Origin: Hanamia caeni
Lineage (GTDB): Bacteria > Bacteroidota > Bacteroidia > Chitinophagales > Chitinophagaceae
Assembly (NCBI RefSeq): GCF_003721595.1
Contig: NZ_RJJR01000013.1
Location: forward strand, 1-64,000
Length of the DNA: 64,000 bases
Reading direction: 5' to 3'
A program made the translations under genes and the position numbers. Below, piece by piece: positions 45,296-54,202 of this stretch. How positions within the stretch are numbered: position 1 is the first letter of the stretch; each line of letters opens with the position of its first letter. Under the pieces are notes generated by a model. The model had not been told where the DNA came from. It made no database searches and saw nothing but the letters and a program-made list of their open reading frames with translations.

Positions 45296-47281
45296 ATGAA
45301 GAAATATTTTTCCTTTTTATTAATTGGAACTTTTCTGCTTTCAACTGCTTATTATTCGCAGGCGCAAAAACAGAACGAGGGCGTATTGTCAACAATCGAA
45401 CTTTTTCCTTTTCAGCAGATGGCTAATGCCAGCGATGCGGTAAAAGTTATGGATACATGGAAAAAGAAAGATTGGAAAAAAGCCATCAAATATCTTGACG
45501 ATGATTCTCTTAAGGTGAAGGCAAGCTATGCGATTAATGCGTATGTGAATGCATCTGCTTTGGATGAGTCGAAAAAAAATTCATTGATTGCTTTGTTGAA
45601 GAAATATTCGTCTTCCGCCAAGACCGAATACGCTAATCTTTTTATTCAATCGCAATTGAAGTTATTGACAGATAGTGTACTTGTTCATCGCCAAAATACC
45701 TCTTTACCAAAACTTCCGGAGATAAGACCAACGAAGAAGATTGCTTCAAATGATGTGCAACAATTATTGAATTTAGAAGATGAAATCGCAAAGGCCGTAA
45801 ATCCGTTACAGAAAAAAGATATTCTATGGGAAACATCGAAAATCCCAGGATTCAGCAGTTTTATATTGGCAAGTAAATCCTTAAAAGATCCGGATGTTGC
45901 TTCCCAGGCCGCTTTAATTGTGGCCCGCCTTGCATTGAACGGTGATAATATTAAAGGCCCCGTGGTAAGAGAAGCACTGGAAACAGCCTTGCCTCTGATT
46001 AAAGGAGAAGACAGTGCAATACTTGTAAACCGTTTGCAACAGCATCTTGTAAAAATGCCATACGATTATGGTTTTGTAAATCTGTTCAATGGGGAAAATC
46101 TTAATGGATGGAAGGCCCTTGTTGGAAATCCGATTACCAGGTCAAAGATGACTGCTGCACAGCTACAGGCTGCGGAAGATTCTGCCAACGAAAAAACGAA
46201 GGGCGATTGGATAGCGAAAGACGGTCTCTTAATTTTTACCGGCCATGGTAACAACCTGGTAACCACCAAACAATATGGCGATATCGAAATGTATGTAGAT
46301 TGGAAAATAGAACCCAAAGGAGATGCCGGCATTTATTTAAGAGGAACGCCACAAGTGCAGATATGGGATACGAGTAGAAGAGAAGTGGGCGCACAGGTTG
46401 GGTCTGGAGGATTGTACAACAATCAGAAAAATGAAAGTAAACCACTTTCTGTAGCTGATAATAAAGTGGGTGAATGGAATCGTTTCCATATCATTATGAA
46501 AGGCGACAGGGTAACGGTTTATTTAAACGGTATATTAGTTACCGATAATGTTCCGCTTGAAAACTATTGGGATCGTTCTATGCCTCTTTTTCCAAGAGAA
46601 CAATTAGAATTGCAGGCTCATGGTACAGAGGTAGCCTATAGAAATATTTTTGTGAGGGAGTTGCCGACAAATACGCCTGATACCTTAACCCCGGAAGAAA
46701 AAAAGCAGGGATTTATTTCTTTGTTTGATGGCACTGATTTGGATCAATGGACGGGGAACAAATCAGGGTATGTGGTAAAAGACGGTGCTATAGAAGTGAA
46801 CCCGCAAGATGGCAGCGGAGGTAATCTTTATACGAAAGATGAATTTGACAATTTCGTTTTGCGGTTTGAATTTCAGTTGAGTCCCGGGGCCAATAACGGC
46901 ATTGGCATTCGCGCACCGCTGGAAGGCGATGCCGCCTATGTGGGTATGGAAATCCAGGTTTTAGACAATGAAGCTCCGAAATATAAAGACCTTCATGTTT
47001 ACCAATATCATGGCTCAGTATATGGCGTGATACCTGCAAAGCGGGGATTTTTATTGCCTACAGGCGAATGGAATAAAGAGGAAATTATAGCGAACGGAAA
47101 TAAAATAAAAGTGATTTTAAACGGCCATGTGATTTTGGATGGTGATATTAAAGAAGCTTCAAAGAATGGCACTTTGGACCATAAGGAACACCCGGGTTTG
47201 CTTCGCAAAAGCGGCCATATCGGGTTCCTGGGGCACGGTGATGTGGTTAGGTTTAAAAATTTAAGGGTAAAGAGATTATAA
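45296..47281 (+). CDS. Secreted protein with two DUF1080 (3-keto-disaccharide hydrolase) domains
   Basis: DUF1080 proteins have a concanavalin-like beta-sandwich fold, and some hydrolyse 3-keto-disaccharides. From the ATG at 45296 the product has 661 residues and a signal peptide (MKKYFSFLLIGTFLLS, cut after SQA). An upstream in-frame ATG at 45257 would overlap the previous gene by 13 bases and bury the signal. Residues about 30-255 are helical and HEAT-like. The two DUF1080 copies begin at FVNLFNGENLNGWKAL (about 262) and FISLFDGTDLDQWTG (about 478). It is 26 bases after the oxidoreductase gene and surely co-transcribed with it. Confidence 0.9.
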   Translation: MKKYFSFLLIGTFLLSTAYYSQAQKQNEGVLSTIELFPFQQMANASDAVKVMDTWKKKDWKKAIKYLDDDSLKVKASYAINAYVNASALDESKKNSLIALLKKYSSSAKTEYANLFIQSQLKLLTDSVLVHRQNTSLPKLPEIRPTKKIASNDVQQLLNLEDEIAKAVNPLQKKDILWETSKIPGFSSFILASKSLKDPDVASQAALIVARLALNGDNIKGPVVREALETALPLIKGEDSAILVNRLQQHLVKMPYDYGFVNLFNGENLNGWKALVGNPITRSKMTAAQLQAAEDSANEKTKGDWIAKDGLLIFTGHGNNLVTTKQYGDIEMYVDWKIEPKGDAGIYLRGTPQVQIWDTSRREVGAQVGSGGLYNNQKNESKPLSVADNKVGEWNRFHIIMKGDRVTVYLNGILVTDNVPLENYWDRSMPLFPREQLELQAHGTEVAYRNIFVRELPTNTPDTLTPEEKKQGFISLFDGTDLDQWTGNKSGYVVKDGAIEVNPQDGSGGNLYTKDEFDNFVLRFEFQLSPGANNGIGIRAPLEGDAAYVGMEIQVLDNEAPKYKDLHVYQYHGSVYGVIPAKRGFLLPTGEWNKEEIIANGNKIKVILNGHVILDGDIKEASKNGTLDHKEHPGLLRKSGHIGFLGHGDVVRFKNLRVKRL

Positions 47282-47328
47282 AAATCTCGCTTTTTTGAAC
47301 TGACAAAAGCTTTCCTAAATAAGGTATC

Positions 47329-47862
47329 TCAAACTTTTAGAGCGCCCTCGATAGAATCATCCATTGTTTTACCTATAAGAGCGCCCGCAGCCACTTTTAG
47401 CAACGCAATTGCATTTCCATGTTTATTATCCCAATAGTATCCCCCGTCGCTTGCAATTTTGATTACGGAAATTCTGGGATCATTTTCGCCTTCAGTAAAC
47501 CATGCTTTGGCAAGTGGTTCCCAAAGCTCTTTAATTAAAGCTTTATCGTCCGAGATGGTGGCGGTTCCATAAAGAGTTAAAAAGTCTGAATGTGCTGAGC
47601 CCTGGAAAAACAACTGCACTTTAGGGTTCACTGCTATGTCGCGGTTTTTGTGGCTATCCTTTGCACTTAAAAAATAAAGATTCCCCTCATCATCGACTTT
47701 TTGCACTGACATCGGCCGTGTATTTAACTTTGTGCCTGTAGCAAGGTTCGTGCAAAAAAAGCAGGTGTTTTTATTTGCCAGCTCTTTGATTTTTTTAGCA
47801 GCTTCTGCGTTTGAAAGATTTTCTTTATGAGTTCCATCCTGGTTTTTGTTGATGCTGTCCAT
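47329..47862 (-). CDS. Pyridoxamine 5'-phosphate oxidase-like general stress protein
   Basis: The 177-residue protein is a single split-barrel FMN-binding domain of the general stress protein 26 type: TCFFCTNLATGTKLNTRPMSVQ near 34, NLYFLSAKDSHKNRDIAVNPKVQLFF near 62-88, and GTATISDDKALIKELWEPLAKAWF. The Arg-Pro-Met strand is typical of FMN binding. Its substrate is unknown; a role in flavin or stress handling is family knowledge. It is convergent with the DUF1080 gene. Confidence 0.85.
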   Translation of the reverse strand: MDSINKNQDGTHKENLSNAEAAKKIKELANKNTCFFCTNLATGTKLNTRPMSVQKVDDEGNLYFLSAKDSHKNRDIAVNPKVQLFFQGSAHSDFLTLYGTATISDDKALIKELWEPLAKAWFTEGENDPRISVIKIASDGGYYWDNKHGNAIALLKVAAGALIGKTMDDSIEGALKV

Positions 47863-48154
47863 ATATATGTTTTTTGTTAGGGTATAATTTTATCAAAAAA
47901 TGGGATAAAAATCATGCCATAAGTTATTTCGCTTTAAATCATCCGGAGCAGATCGCAGGAAAGTAAAGCAACAAATATTGACAGTTTCTATTTGCAAAAC
48001 GTCAGCTTATTACCATCCCGCTGAAGCTGGTGTGAAAAAATATTGAAGTTTACTTTTTTGAGTGATTAAGAATCGGATTATTTAAAATTCAAAATGCTTA
48101 AAATACTTTCGCGGTAGCAATAGAATTTGGCAATGACAAAAAATAGAAAATCAA

Positions 48155-48736
48155 ATGAAAAGAATAACCGTTTTTTGCGGCTCCAGTTCCGGTTCCGAAA
48201 GCATATTTGAGGAAATGGCGTATCAATTGGGAAAAACGTTAGCCAAAGAAAATATTGGTTTGGTTTACGGAGGAGCCAAAGTGGGATTGATGGGTGTTTT
48301 GGCAAATGGAGTTATTGAAAACCATGGCGAAGCTATCGGAGTATTACCGCGGTTTTTAAAAAACGTAGAAATAGCTCATGAGCATCTTACCGAATTAATT
48401 TGTGTTGAAACCATGCACCAGCGAAAGGCAAAAATGGATAAGCTTTCAGATGGCATCATTACGCTTCCCGGTGGATTTGGAACGCTCGAAGAATTCTTTG
48501 AAATGCTTACCTGGGCGCAGTTGGGATTGCACCAAAAGCCTGTCGCTATTTTAAACGTGAATGGTTTTTTTGACGATTTATTGTCTCTTTTTCATCTGAT
48601 GGTGCAGAAAGGTTTTTTAAAGCAAATCAACCTGGATATGGTAATTGTAAGCGATGACATTGATGACTTATTGCAAAAAATGAAAAACTATCAGGCGCCA
48701 TTAGCAGGGAAATGGATTGATAAAACGCAAACATGA
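48155..48736 (+). CDS. LOG family protein (TIGR00730 Rossmann fold)
   Basis: LOG proteins are phosphoribohydrolases that release the base from nucleoside 5'-monophosphates; plant and some bacterial members activate cytokinins. The 193-residue protein has the full motif set: VFCGSSSGSE near 6, VYGGAKVGLMG near 38, MHQRKAKM near 89, and the catalytic PGGFGTLEEFFE near 106-117. Housekeeping roles in AMP or nucleotide metabolism are likely. It stands alone on the plus strand. Confidence 0.93.
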   Translation: MKRITVFCGSSSGSESIFEEMAYQLGKTLAKENIGLVYGGAKVGLMGVLANGVIENHGEAIGVLPRFLKNVEIAHEHLTELICVETMHQRKAKMDKLSDGIITLPGGFGTLEEFFEMLTWAQLGLHQKPVAILNVNGFFDDLLSLFHLMVQKGFLKQINLDMVIVSDDIDDLLQKMKNYQAPLAGKWIDKTQT

Positions 48737-48780
48737 ACCATTAATACTATCGCTGCTTTGTACTTCTCACTTTTAGATTT

Positions 48781-49287
48781 TTATGATTTATTTATTGGCG
48801 ACTGAAGCGCTTCAATTAATATTTGAAGGACTTTTTGCGTAAAGTCCATCTGCGTATCTGGCGGTTTTTGATGTGAGGAAATTATCTTCTTTGATTGAAT
48901 CAGTGTATTTCCTTTTACAATAGCAACATGAGCGAATAATTGCTTAATATTTTTTTCTGGAACCGGGCTGGCATAGCCCGTAATTCCAATGCCATAATCT
49001 GATTTAAATAAATTGCATACCTCCTTAGCCATTTCAATCGAAACTTTTTCGGAAACACAATTTACCGCCAGTGCATGAATAGGTTCAACAAGCAGATGCC
49101 TGCATTTTTGACCAATGTTGTAAGCGGTAATGCCACCCTGGAAAAAAGTAGTTGCATTCATAGCCAGCGAAAAGGCGGCTTGTAGATTTCCTGATGTTAC
49201 ACTTTCGGCCACGGCGATAGTCGCCTTTTTCTTCTGCAGAAGCCCGCCCGCCTTATCTATTAATTTTAAATAATCCTTTTGTTCCAT
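48781..49287 (-). CDS. CinA-like nicotinamide-nucleotide amidohydrolase domain protein
   Basis: The 168-residue protein matches the stand-alone C-terminal (PncC) domain of CinA, which deamidates NMN to NaMN. Motifs: TIAVAESVTSGNLQAAFS near 19 with the catalytic Ser, FFQGGITAYNIGQK near 45-58, and SDYGIGITGYASP near 96-108. The usual molybdopterin-binding half is absent, as in E. coli PncC-type proteins. It is monocistronic and convergent with the LOG gene. Confidence 0.9.
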   Translation of the reverse strand: MEQKDYLKLIDKAGGLLQKKKATIAVAESVTSGNLQAAFSLAMNATTFFQGGITAYNIGQKCRHLLVEPIHALAVNCVSEKVSIEMAKEVCNLFKSDYGIGITGYASPVPEKNIKQLFAHVAIVKGNTLIQSKKIISSHQKPPDTQMDFTQKVLQILIEALQSPINKS

Positions 49288-49451
49288 ACTTTTTAGGAGA
49301 ATCGTTTAAATAACTCAATAAAAATATTTTCAGTTCTATTGCTGAAAGTCAAAACAAAAAATATTCCATTCCTTCTCCAATGGCGGTGTACCTGCAAAAC
49401 AAAAAATATGTGTATTTATTTGTTTACTGCGTTGAAGAAAATGCAGTCGGA

Positions 49452-49886
49452 TTATTTATAAAAAATACTCTTCCTTTTGCTGAATAACAACTGGTCGAGC
49501 GAAATCCGGCCCGGCCCGGTAAAAAGTAATGCCAGAAAACAACAGAGATACAATAAACGCAGCTCCAATACATTAAATCCGTCTTTTGCGACAAACGCAT
49601 GGAACCAAAAAATAACCACAAAATTGATGGCTAAAATAAAAGAGGCGAATCGTGAAAATAAGCCAACCAAAAGAAAGATTGCGCAAATGCCTTCGGCAAA
49701 GGCTGCAAGAGAAAAAGATAATTTAGCGCCAATGCCAATCGGATCCATAAAATGTATTTCCTGCCCGCCAAAAATTACCGACAATTTACCAAACCCATGC
49801 CCATAAAATAAGGCAAAGGCAAAAGCCACGCGGAGAATAAGTAAGCCTATATCTTTTCCGATTGTTGAGTCATTATTAAGCTTCAT
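49452..49886 (-). CDS. DoxX family membrane protein
   Basis: The 144-residue protein has four membrane segments and the DoxX pattern: LLILRVAFAFALFYGHGFGKL at the N-terminus, SLAAFAEGICAIFLLVGLFSRFAS in the middle, and LLYLCCFLALLFTGPGRISLDQLLF at the end. DoxX proteins are membrane subunits linked to quinone or thiosulfate redox reactions, but most bacterial members are uncharacterised. I use the ATG at 49886 rather than an upstream TTG at 49910. Confidence 0.85.
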   Translation of the reverse strand: MKLNNDSTIGKDIGLLILRVAFAFALFYGHGFGKLSVIFGGQEIHFMDPIGIGAKLSFSLAAFAEGICAIFLLVGLFSRFASFILAINFVVIFWFHAFVAKDGFNVLELRLLYLCCFLALLFTGPGRISLDQLLFSKRKSIFYK

Positions 49887-50139
49887 ACTTGAAAATTTGG
49901 TGCCCGGCAATGATACGTAAATTATTAACTCATTTAAGATATGTCAACCCATCATAATGTTTCATTCTCAGCGTAGGAAATGCAAATTAAGAAGTGCCGT
50001 GCCAAAATTAATTTGGCATATTTAACTTATAAAAATTTTATTGCCGAACCCTTATCCATGCAGTATTATCTTAATTTTTCAACAGTAGGTGAATAACAAT
50101 TTCAGACTATTTTTAAATTCTAAACTTACTTTACAAAAG
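49887..50139. other. AT-rich leader region ahead of the cobalamin riboswitch
   Basis: No ORF, hairpin terminator or RNA gene was seen between doxX and the riboswitch. It presumably holds the promoter of the nrdBA transcript; no exact TAnnTTTG match with a -33 element was found. Confidence 0.4.
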
Positions 50140-50340
50140 AGTTCTGGTTGATAATTTCCAAAAAGAAATTTCATTAAAAGGGAATCCGGTGCAAACCCGG
50201 AACTATCCCCGTAGCTGTAATTCCGATGGATAACCGAATATTATTTTCAGCAATAGAAGCCACTGTTTGCCAATTGCATATGGGAAGGCTGCTGAAAAAT
50301 GGAAGAGTCAGAAGACCTGCCAGTATATAAATTGAACAAA
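50140..50340 (+). ncRNA. Cobalamin (AdoCbl) riboswitch controlling nrdBA
   Basis: The conserved core is plain. The block GGGAATCCGGTGCAAACCCG at 50180-50199 leads on to CCCCGTAGCTGTAA at 50207-50220. It is followed by TTTTCAGC (50245-50252) pairing with GCTGAAAA (50290-50297), the B12-box type GCCACTG (50259-50265) with GGGAAGGC (50282-50289), and AGTCAGAAGACCTGCC near 50306-50321. These elements and their order match the cobalamin riboswitch class. The element ends about 110 bases before the nrdB ATG. Cobalamin binding normally switches the downstream genes off. The outer ends are approximate. Confidence 0.93.
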
Positions 50341-50448
50341 CTTTCGGAGGAAAAGTAAGTCGCTGCCTTTGCTGCAAAGCTTTTGTATCATCGTCTTGAC
50401 GTCTCATCTTTTCTTCAAAATATTAGATCATCTTAAATATATTTTGAC

Positions 50449-51423
50449 ATGGGATTATTTGATAAAAGAATTAATTATAAACCTTTTGAGTACCCTGAAA
50501 TTTTACAGTTCACAGAAGCGATTAACCGCTCATTCTGGGTGCATTCCGAAGTGGACTTTACGGCAGATACCCAGGATTTCCAATCGCTGTTGTCGGCAAA
50601 AGAACAAAGCGCAATCAAGCGAAGCCTGCTGGTAATTGCGCAGATAGAGGTAGCTGTAAAATCTTTTTGGGGCAGCCTTTATTCGCATTTTCCCAAGCCC
50701 GAACTCAATGGGCTGGGCAGCACATTTGCAGAATGCGAATTTCGTCATTCAGAAGCGTATTCACGGCTCGTGGAAGTGCTGGGGTATAATGATGAATTTG
50801 AAAAGCTGGTACAGGTACCGGTAATAAAAGAAAGAATTAATTATTTAACCAGGGCTTTGAGCAATACCAAATCAGCCGACAGGAAAGAATACAGCATGTC
50901 GCTGATATTATTTACTATATTAATTGAAAATGTATCGCTATTCAGCCAGTTTGCGGTTATCCTTTCTTTTCCCCGTTTTAAAGGTTGGATGAAAAACGTA
51001 AGTAACATAATTGCGTGGACTTCTATTGACGAACAGGTGCACGCAAATGCAGGCATTTACCTCATTAATAAGATTAAGGAAGAATATCCCGAAGTGCTGG
51101 ATGCGGCAACCATTTCAGACATCACAAATATGGTAAAAGAATCTATCGAAATAGAAACTCAAATCATTGATTGGATTTTTGAAAAAGGGGAAATAGAAAC
51201 GATTCATAAGAGTGACCTGGTGAATTTTATAAAATTCCGGGTTGACGAAAGCATGGTTAAGATAGAATTACCTGAGCAATATTTTATCACTATGGATCAA
51301 TATCAACCTATGAAGTGGTTTGAAGAGGAAGTTTTTGCCAACAGCCTTGATGATTTTTTTGCCAAACGTCCGGTAGACTATACCAAACACGATAAAAGCA
51401 TTACAGCAAACGATTTATTTTGA
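50449..51423 (+). CDS. nrdB: Class I ribonucleotide reductase radical subunit, probably class Id
   Basis: NrdB generates the oxidant for deoxynucleotide synthesis. The 324-residue ferritin-like protein keeps all six metal ligands: Glu67, Glu97, His100, Glu160, Glu195 and His198. The first ligand is Glu rather than the Asp of E. coli NrdB, and Tyr104 lies at the radical-Tyr position. That set recalls the dimanganese class Id enzymes of Flavobacterium and Leeuwenhoekiella, which do not need the Tyr; this assignment is an inference. No ATP-cone is present at the N-terminus, and there is no nrdI nearby. The C-terminus (ITANDLF) would dock into NrdA. It follows the cobalamin riboswitch and precedes nrdA. 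Confidence 0.93.
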   Translation: MGLFDKRINYKPFEYPEILQFTEAINRSFWVHSEVDFTADTQDFQSLLSAKEQSAIKRSLLVIAQIEVAVKSFWGSLYSHFPKPELNGLGSTFAECEFRHSEAYSRLVEVLGYNDEFEKLVQVPVIKERINYLTRALSNTKSADRKEYSMSLILFTILIENVSLFSQFAVILSFPRFKGWMKNVSNIIAWTSIDEQVHANAGIYLINKIKEEYPEVLDAATISDITNMVKESIEIETQIIDWIFEKGEIETIHKSDLVNFIKFRVDESMVKIELPEQYFITMDQYQPMKWFEEEVFANSLDDFFAKRPVDYTKHDKSITANDLF

Positions 51424-51552
51424 CGAAGTGAGCAATTATTAGGCAGCGGCATTTTTGTGTTTGGCTGGTTTATAATATTCCTGTTCCCCAGCTGGAACAT
51501 TTTAAATTGTCTGAAAATGTCTGCATAAATAATCTTAAAAATTTGAATAAAT

Positions 51553-53229
51553 ATGGAAACTATATTTGAAACTGCCCCGGTTATGGAAAGGCTGTGGTGG
51601 AAAAATGACGAGAGCGAACAAAACCTGAACCGTGGATATCTTTTAAAAGGTGAAACAGTCGAAAAAGCAATAGAGAGGATTTGTAAGGCCGCTGCCCAAA
51701 GATTATATAAGCCAGAGCTTACGGAAGCCTTCCAGGAAATGATAGAACGCGGCTGGATGAGCCTGAGCTCGCCGATCTGGGCTAATATGGGCACAGAACG
51801 GGGATTACCTATTTCTTGTTTTAATGTTCATGTTCCGGATAATATAGAAGGCATTACCCATAAGCTCGGTGAAGTAATCATGCAAACCAAGCTGGGAGGT
51901 GGCACTTCGGGCTATTTTGGGGGGTTGCGTGGCCGGGGAAGCGCGGTGACTGATAATGGGAAAAGCAGCGGGGCCGTAAGTTTTATGCGTCTTTTTGATA
52001 CGGCTATGGATACGATTTCACAGGGAGGTGTCAGAAGGGGAGCTTTCGCAGCTTACCTGGATATAGATCATCCTGATATCATGGAATTTCTTCAAATTAA
52101 AAACATTGGCCATCCAATCCAAAATCTTTTTTCGGGAGTTTGTGTGCCCGATTATTGGATGCAGGATATGATTGATGGTGATACTGCCAAAAGGGAAATT
52201 TGGGCCAGGCTGCTGGAATGCCGCCAGCAAAAGGGATTACCTTATATTTTCTTTTCAGATAATGTAAACAAAAACAAGCCGCAGGTTTATAAAGATTTAT
52301 CTTATACCATCCATGCCAGCAACCTGTGCTCAGAAATAATGCTGCCTTCCACAGAAGATGAATCGTTTATATGTTGTCTTTCGTCAATGAATCTTGAAAC
52401 GTATGACGAATGGAAAGATTCTGATGCGGTTCGTCTTGCGATATTTTTTCTCGATGCGGTTTTGCAGGAATTTATCGTAAAAACGGAAGATAACCACTAC
52501 CTGAAAAATGCCAATCGCTTCGCTACGAGGCACCGGGCATTGGGTCTTGGAGCATTGGGCTGGCATTCGTATCTGCAAAAAAACAATGTTCCGTTTGAAG
52601 GAATGCGCGCAAAGCAACTCACCTCAATCATTTTTAAAGATATTCGCGAAAAGGCGGATAAGGCTTCGCAGGAGCTGGCCAGAATTTATGGTGAGCCGCC
52701 TTTGCTGAAGGGCTATGGAAGAAGAAATACTACTGTGATGGCAATTGCGCCTACTACCTCTTCTTCAGCTATCCTTGGCCAGGCATCTCCCGGCATCGAA
52801 CCCTTTAGCAGTAATTATTATAAAGCAGGGCTTTCCAAAGGAAATTTTATGAGAAAAAATAAATACCTCAAAAAAGTTTTGGAAAAAAAAGGCATAAATA
52901 ATGAAGACACATGGCGAAGCATAATGCTTCACCATGGAAGCGTGCAGCATCTTGCCGAACTTAGTGATGAAGAAAAAGCAGTGTTCAAAACCTTTAAAGA
53001 AATTAGCCAGCTCGAAATCATCCAGCAGGCATCTATCAGGCAGAAATACGTGGATCAATCGCAAAGCCTTAATTTGAATATTCCTTCAGGCATGCCTGTG
53101 AGAGAAGTAAACAAGCTTATGATTGAAGCGTGGAAGCTTGGGATAAAAACGTTGTATTACCAAAGAAGCCAAAGTGTTTCAAAGGAATTGGTAACCAGTT
53201 TGGTAGAATGCAAAAGTTGTGAAGGATGA
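51553..53229 (+). CDS. nrdA: Class I ribonucleotide reductase catalytic subunit without ATP-cone
   Basis: NrdA reduces ribonucleoside diphosphates. With 558 residues it is about 200 shorter than E. coli NrdA, because the N-terminal ATP-cone is missing. All catalytic residues are visible: Cys89 (LPISCFNV), Asn257/Cys259/Glu261 in SNLCSEIMLP, a second redox Cys in FICCLSSMN near 274, and the C-terminal CxxC at Cys553/Cys556 (ECKSCEG). Allosteric substrate-specificity elements should remain, but dATP inhibition through a cone cannot act here. It lies 129 bases after nrdB and ends before a strong terminator. Confidence 0.95.
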   Translation: METIFETAPVMERLWWKNDESEQNLNRGYLLKGETVEKAIERICKAAAQRLYKPELTEAFQEMIERGWMSLSSPIWANMGTERGLPISCFNVHVPDNIEGITHKLGEVIMQTKLGGGTSGYFGGLRGRGSAVTDNGKSSGAVSFMRLFDTAMDTISQGGVRRGAFAAYLDIDHPDIMEFLQIKNIGHPIQNLFSGVCVPDYWMQDMIDGDTAKREIWARLLECRQQKGLPYIFFSDNVNKNKPQVYKDLSYTIHASNLCSEIMLPSTEDESFICCLSSMNLETYDEWKDSDAVRLAIFFLDAVLQEFIVKTEDNHYLKNANRFATRHRALGLGALGWHSYLQKNNVPFEGMRAKQLTSIIFKDIREKADKASQELARIYGEPPLLKGYGRRNTTVMAIAPTTSSSAILGQASPGIEPFSSNYYKAGLSKGNFMRKNKYLKKVLEKKGINNEDTWRSIMLHHGSVQHLAELSDEEKAVFKTFKEISQLEIIQQASIRQKYVDQSQSLNLNIPSGMPVREVNKLMIEAWKLGIKTLYYQRSQSVSKELVTSLVECKSCEG

Positions 53230-53324
53230 TATTTCATCATTCATTTTTTGAGATAAAATAAAAATTGCTGTTATTTCCTGGTTTACTGCCAGGGCATCCA
53301 ATTTTAAAACGCATTACTTTTAGG

Positions 53325-53368
53325 GAAATCAAAATGCCCCAAAAAAATTTTCGGGGCATTTTGATTTC
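53325..53368. terminator. 16-bp perfect-stem terminator after nrdA
   Basis: GAAATCAAAATGCCCC (53325-53340) and GGGGCATTTTGATTTC (53353-53368) are perfect complements around a 12-base loop. It lies between the convergent nrdA and DUF2383 genes and can serve both, although T runs outside the stem are short. Confidence 0.85.
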
Positions 53369-53383
53369 ATTCGAAATAAAAAA

Positions 53384-53836
53384 TTAAGCATTATCTCTCA
53401 ATGCCTTCACCTGGTTGTGCGCTTTCAAAATTTCATCGTACTGATTCTTTATTGTGGCCGCTGCCTCAGGAGTCAGGTTGCTTTTATCCTCCAATACATT
53501 TTCGTAGGCTTTTTTGGCCACATCCTCACCATATTCGCAAGAGGAAAGAATTTTTTTGCGATCACCAGCGTCAATTGCATTTTTCACGTCCATCCATGCC
53601 CGGTAAAACTTTCCGGAAAGCCTGGTTTCATCACGAGCCGGCGCTTCTTCCGTAGGTACCAGTGAGCGAAGAACAGAATTGTTTGACTTGCTTTGATTAC
53701 TAAACGTCGAAAACAGACTTTTTAAGTCTGCCTCTTTTGCTTGGTCCATTGCCTTTTGGTAACCTTCGTAGCGGTCATTATTAATAATGATAAGGTCATT
53801 TAAGGCTTCGGTTGTTTTTTCAATAGTTGTTTCCAT
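53384..53836 (-). CDS. PA2169 family four-helix-bundle protein (DUF2383)
   Basis: The 150-residue protein has the ferritin-like four-helix pattern of the PA2169/DUF2383 family. It starts with TTEALNDLIIINNDRYEGYQ, has FYRAWMDVKNAIDAGDRKKIL near 85 and ends EILKAHNQVKALRDN. Such proteins are often induced by stress and found in Bacteroidota and Pseudomonas; their biochemical role is not defined. It is monocistronic and shares the terminator with nrdA. Confidence 0.88.
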   Translation of the reverse strand: METTIEKTTEALNDLIIINNDRYEGYQKAMDQAKEADLKSLFSTFSNQSKSNNSVLRSLVPTEEAPARDETRLSGKFYRAWMDVKNAIDAGDRKKILSSCEYGEDVAKKAYENVLEDKSNLTPEAAATIKNQYDEILKAHNQVKALRDNA

Positions 53837-54202
53837 AAAATAGGTTTAAATTAAATAGTTAATGGCTAAAATATTTCAACAAGTATACCAACCTCATTAT
53901 ATTGCCAATTTGTTGCTCGGATTTTAACCCGCCTATAAGTTTGTGGAAAAGAATACTTTAATCCGGTAAGAGAATGCCCACCTGGAACCGTTAAAAAATA
54001 ACTATTCATTATATCGGTGGTGTGGCATTAGGCTACTCTTTAAACCACCTCGCAGTATTTTACGGCGCTTGCAATTTCCCTGAGCGTACAATTCGTTTTT
54101 TGAAGATATCTGTATTTGAAGGGTATAAAGTAGTTCACGACAAATGTCCACAAAAAAGGAGCCCTAAAGGCTCCCTTATATAATTCTTAAATAAAAATAA
54201 TT
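53837..54202. other. Intergenic region between the DUF2383 gene and gldN
   Basis: It contains the gldN terminator (54151-54174). A plus-strand frame is open from 53995 to about 54181 but has no start codon and no natural composition. Nothing else was seen. Confidence 0.5.
54151..54174 (-). terminator. Terminator of the gldKLMN operon
   Basis: On the minus strand GGAGCC pairs with GGCTCC (54158-54163 and 54169-54174; loop of 5) and is followed by TTTTTTG. It sits about 30 bases after the gldN stop. Confidence 0.8.

Noticed and set aside
50369..50635. 88-residue plus-strand ORF at the end of the riboswitch region
   Set aside because: It overlaps the nrdB start in another frame and has no family features; the region is leader RNA.
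53995..54181. Open plus-strand frame of about 60 codons upstream of the gldN terminator
   Set aside because: No start codon at its beginning; it runs through the gldN terminator hairpin and shows no family signature, so it is most likely chance.
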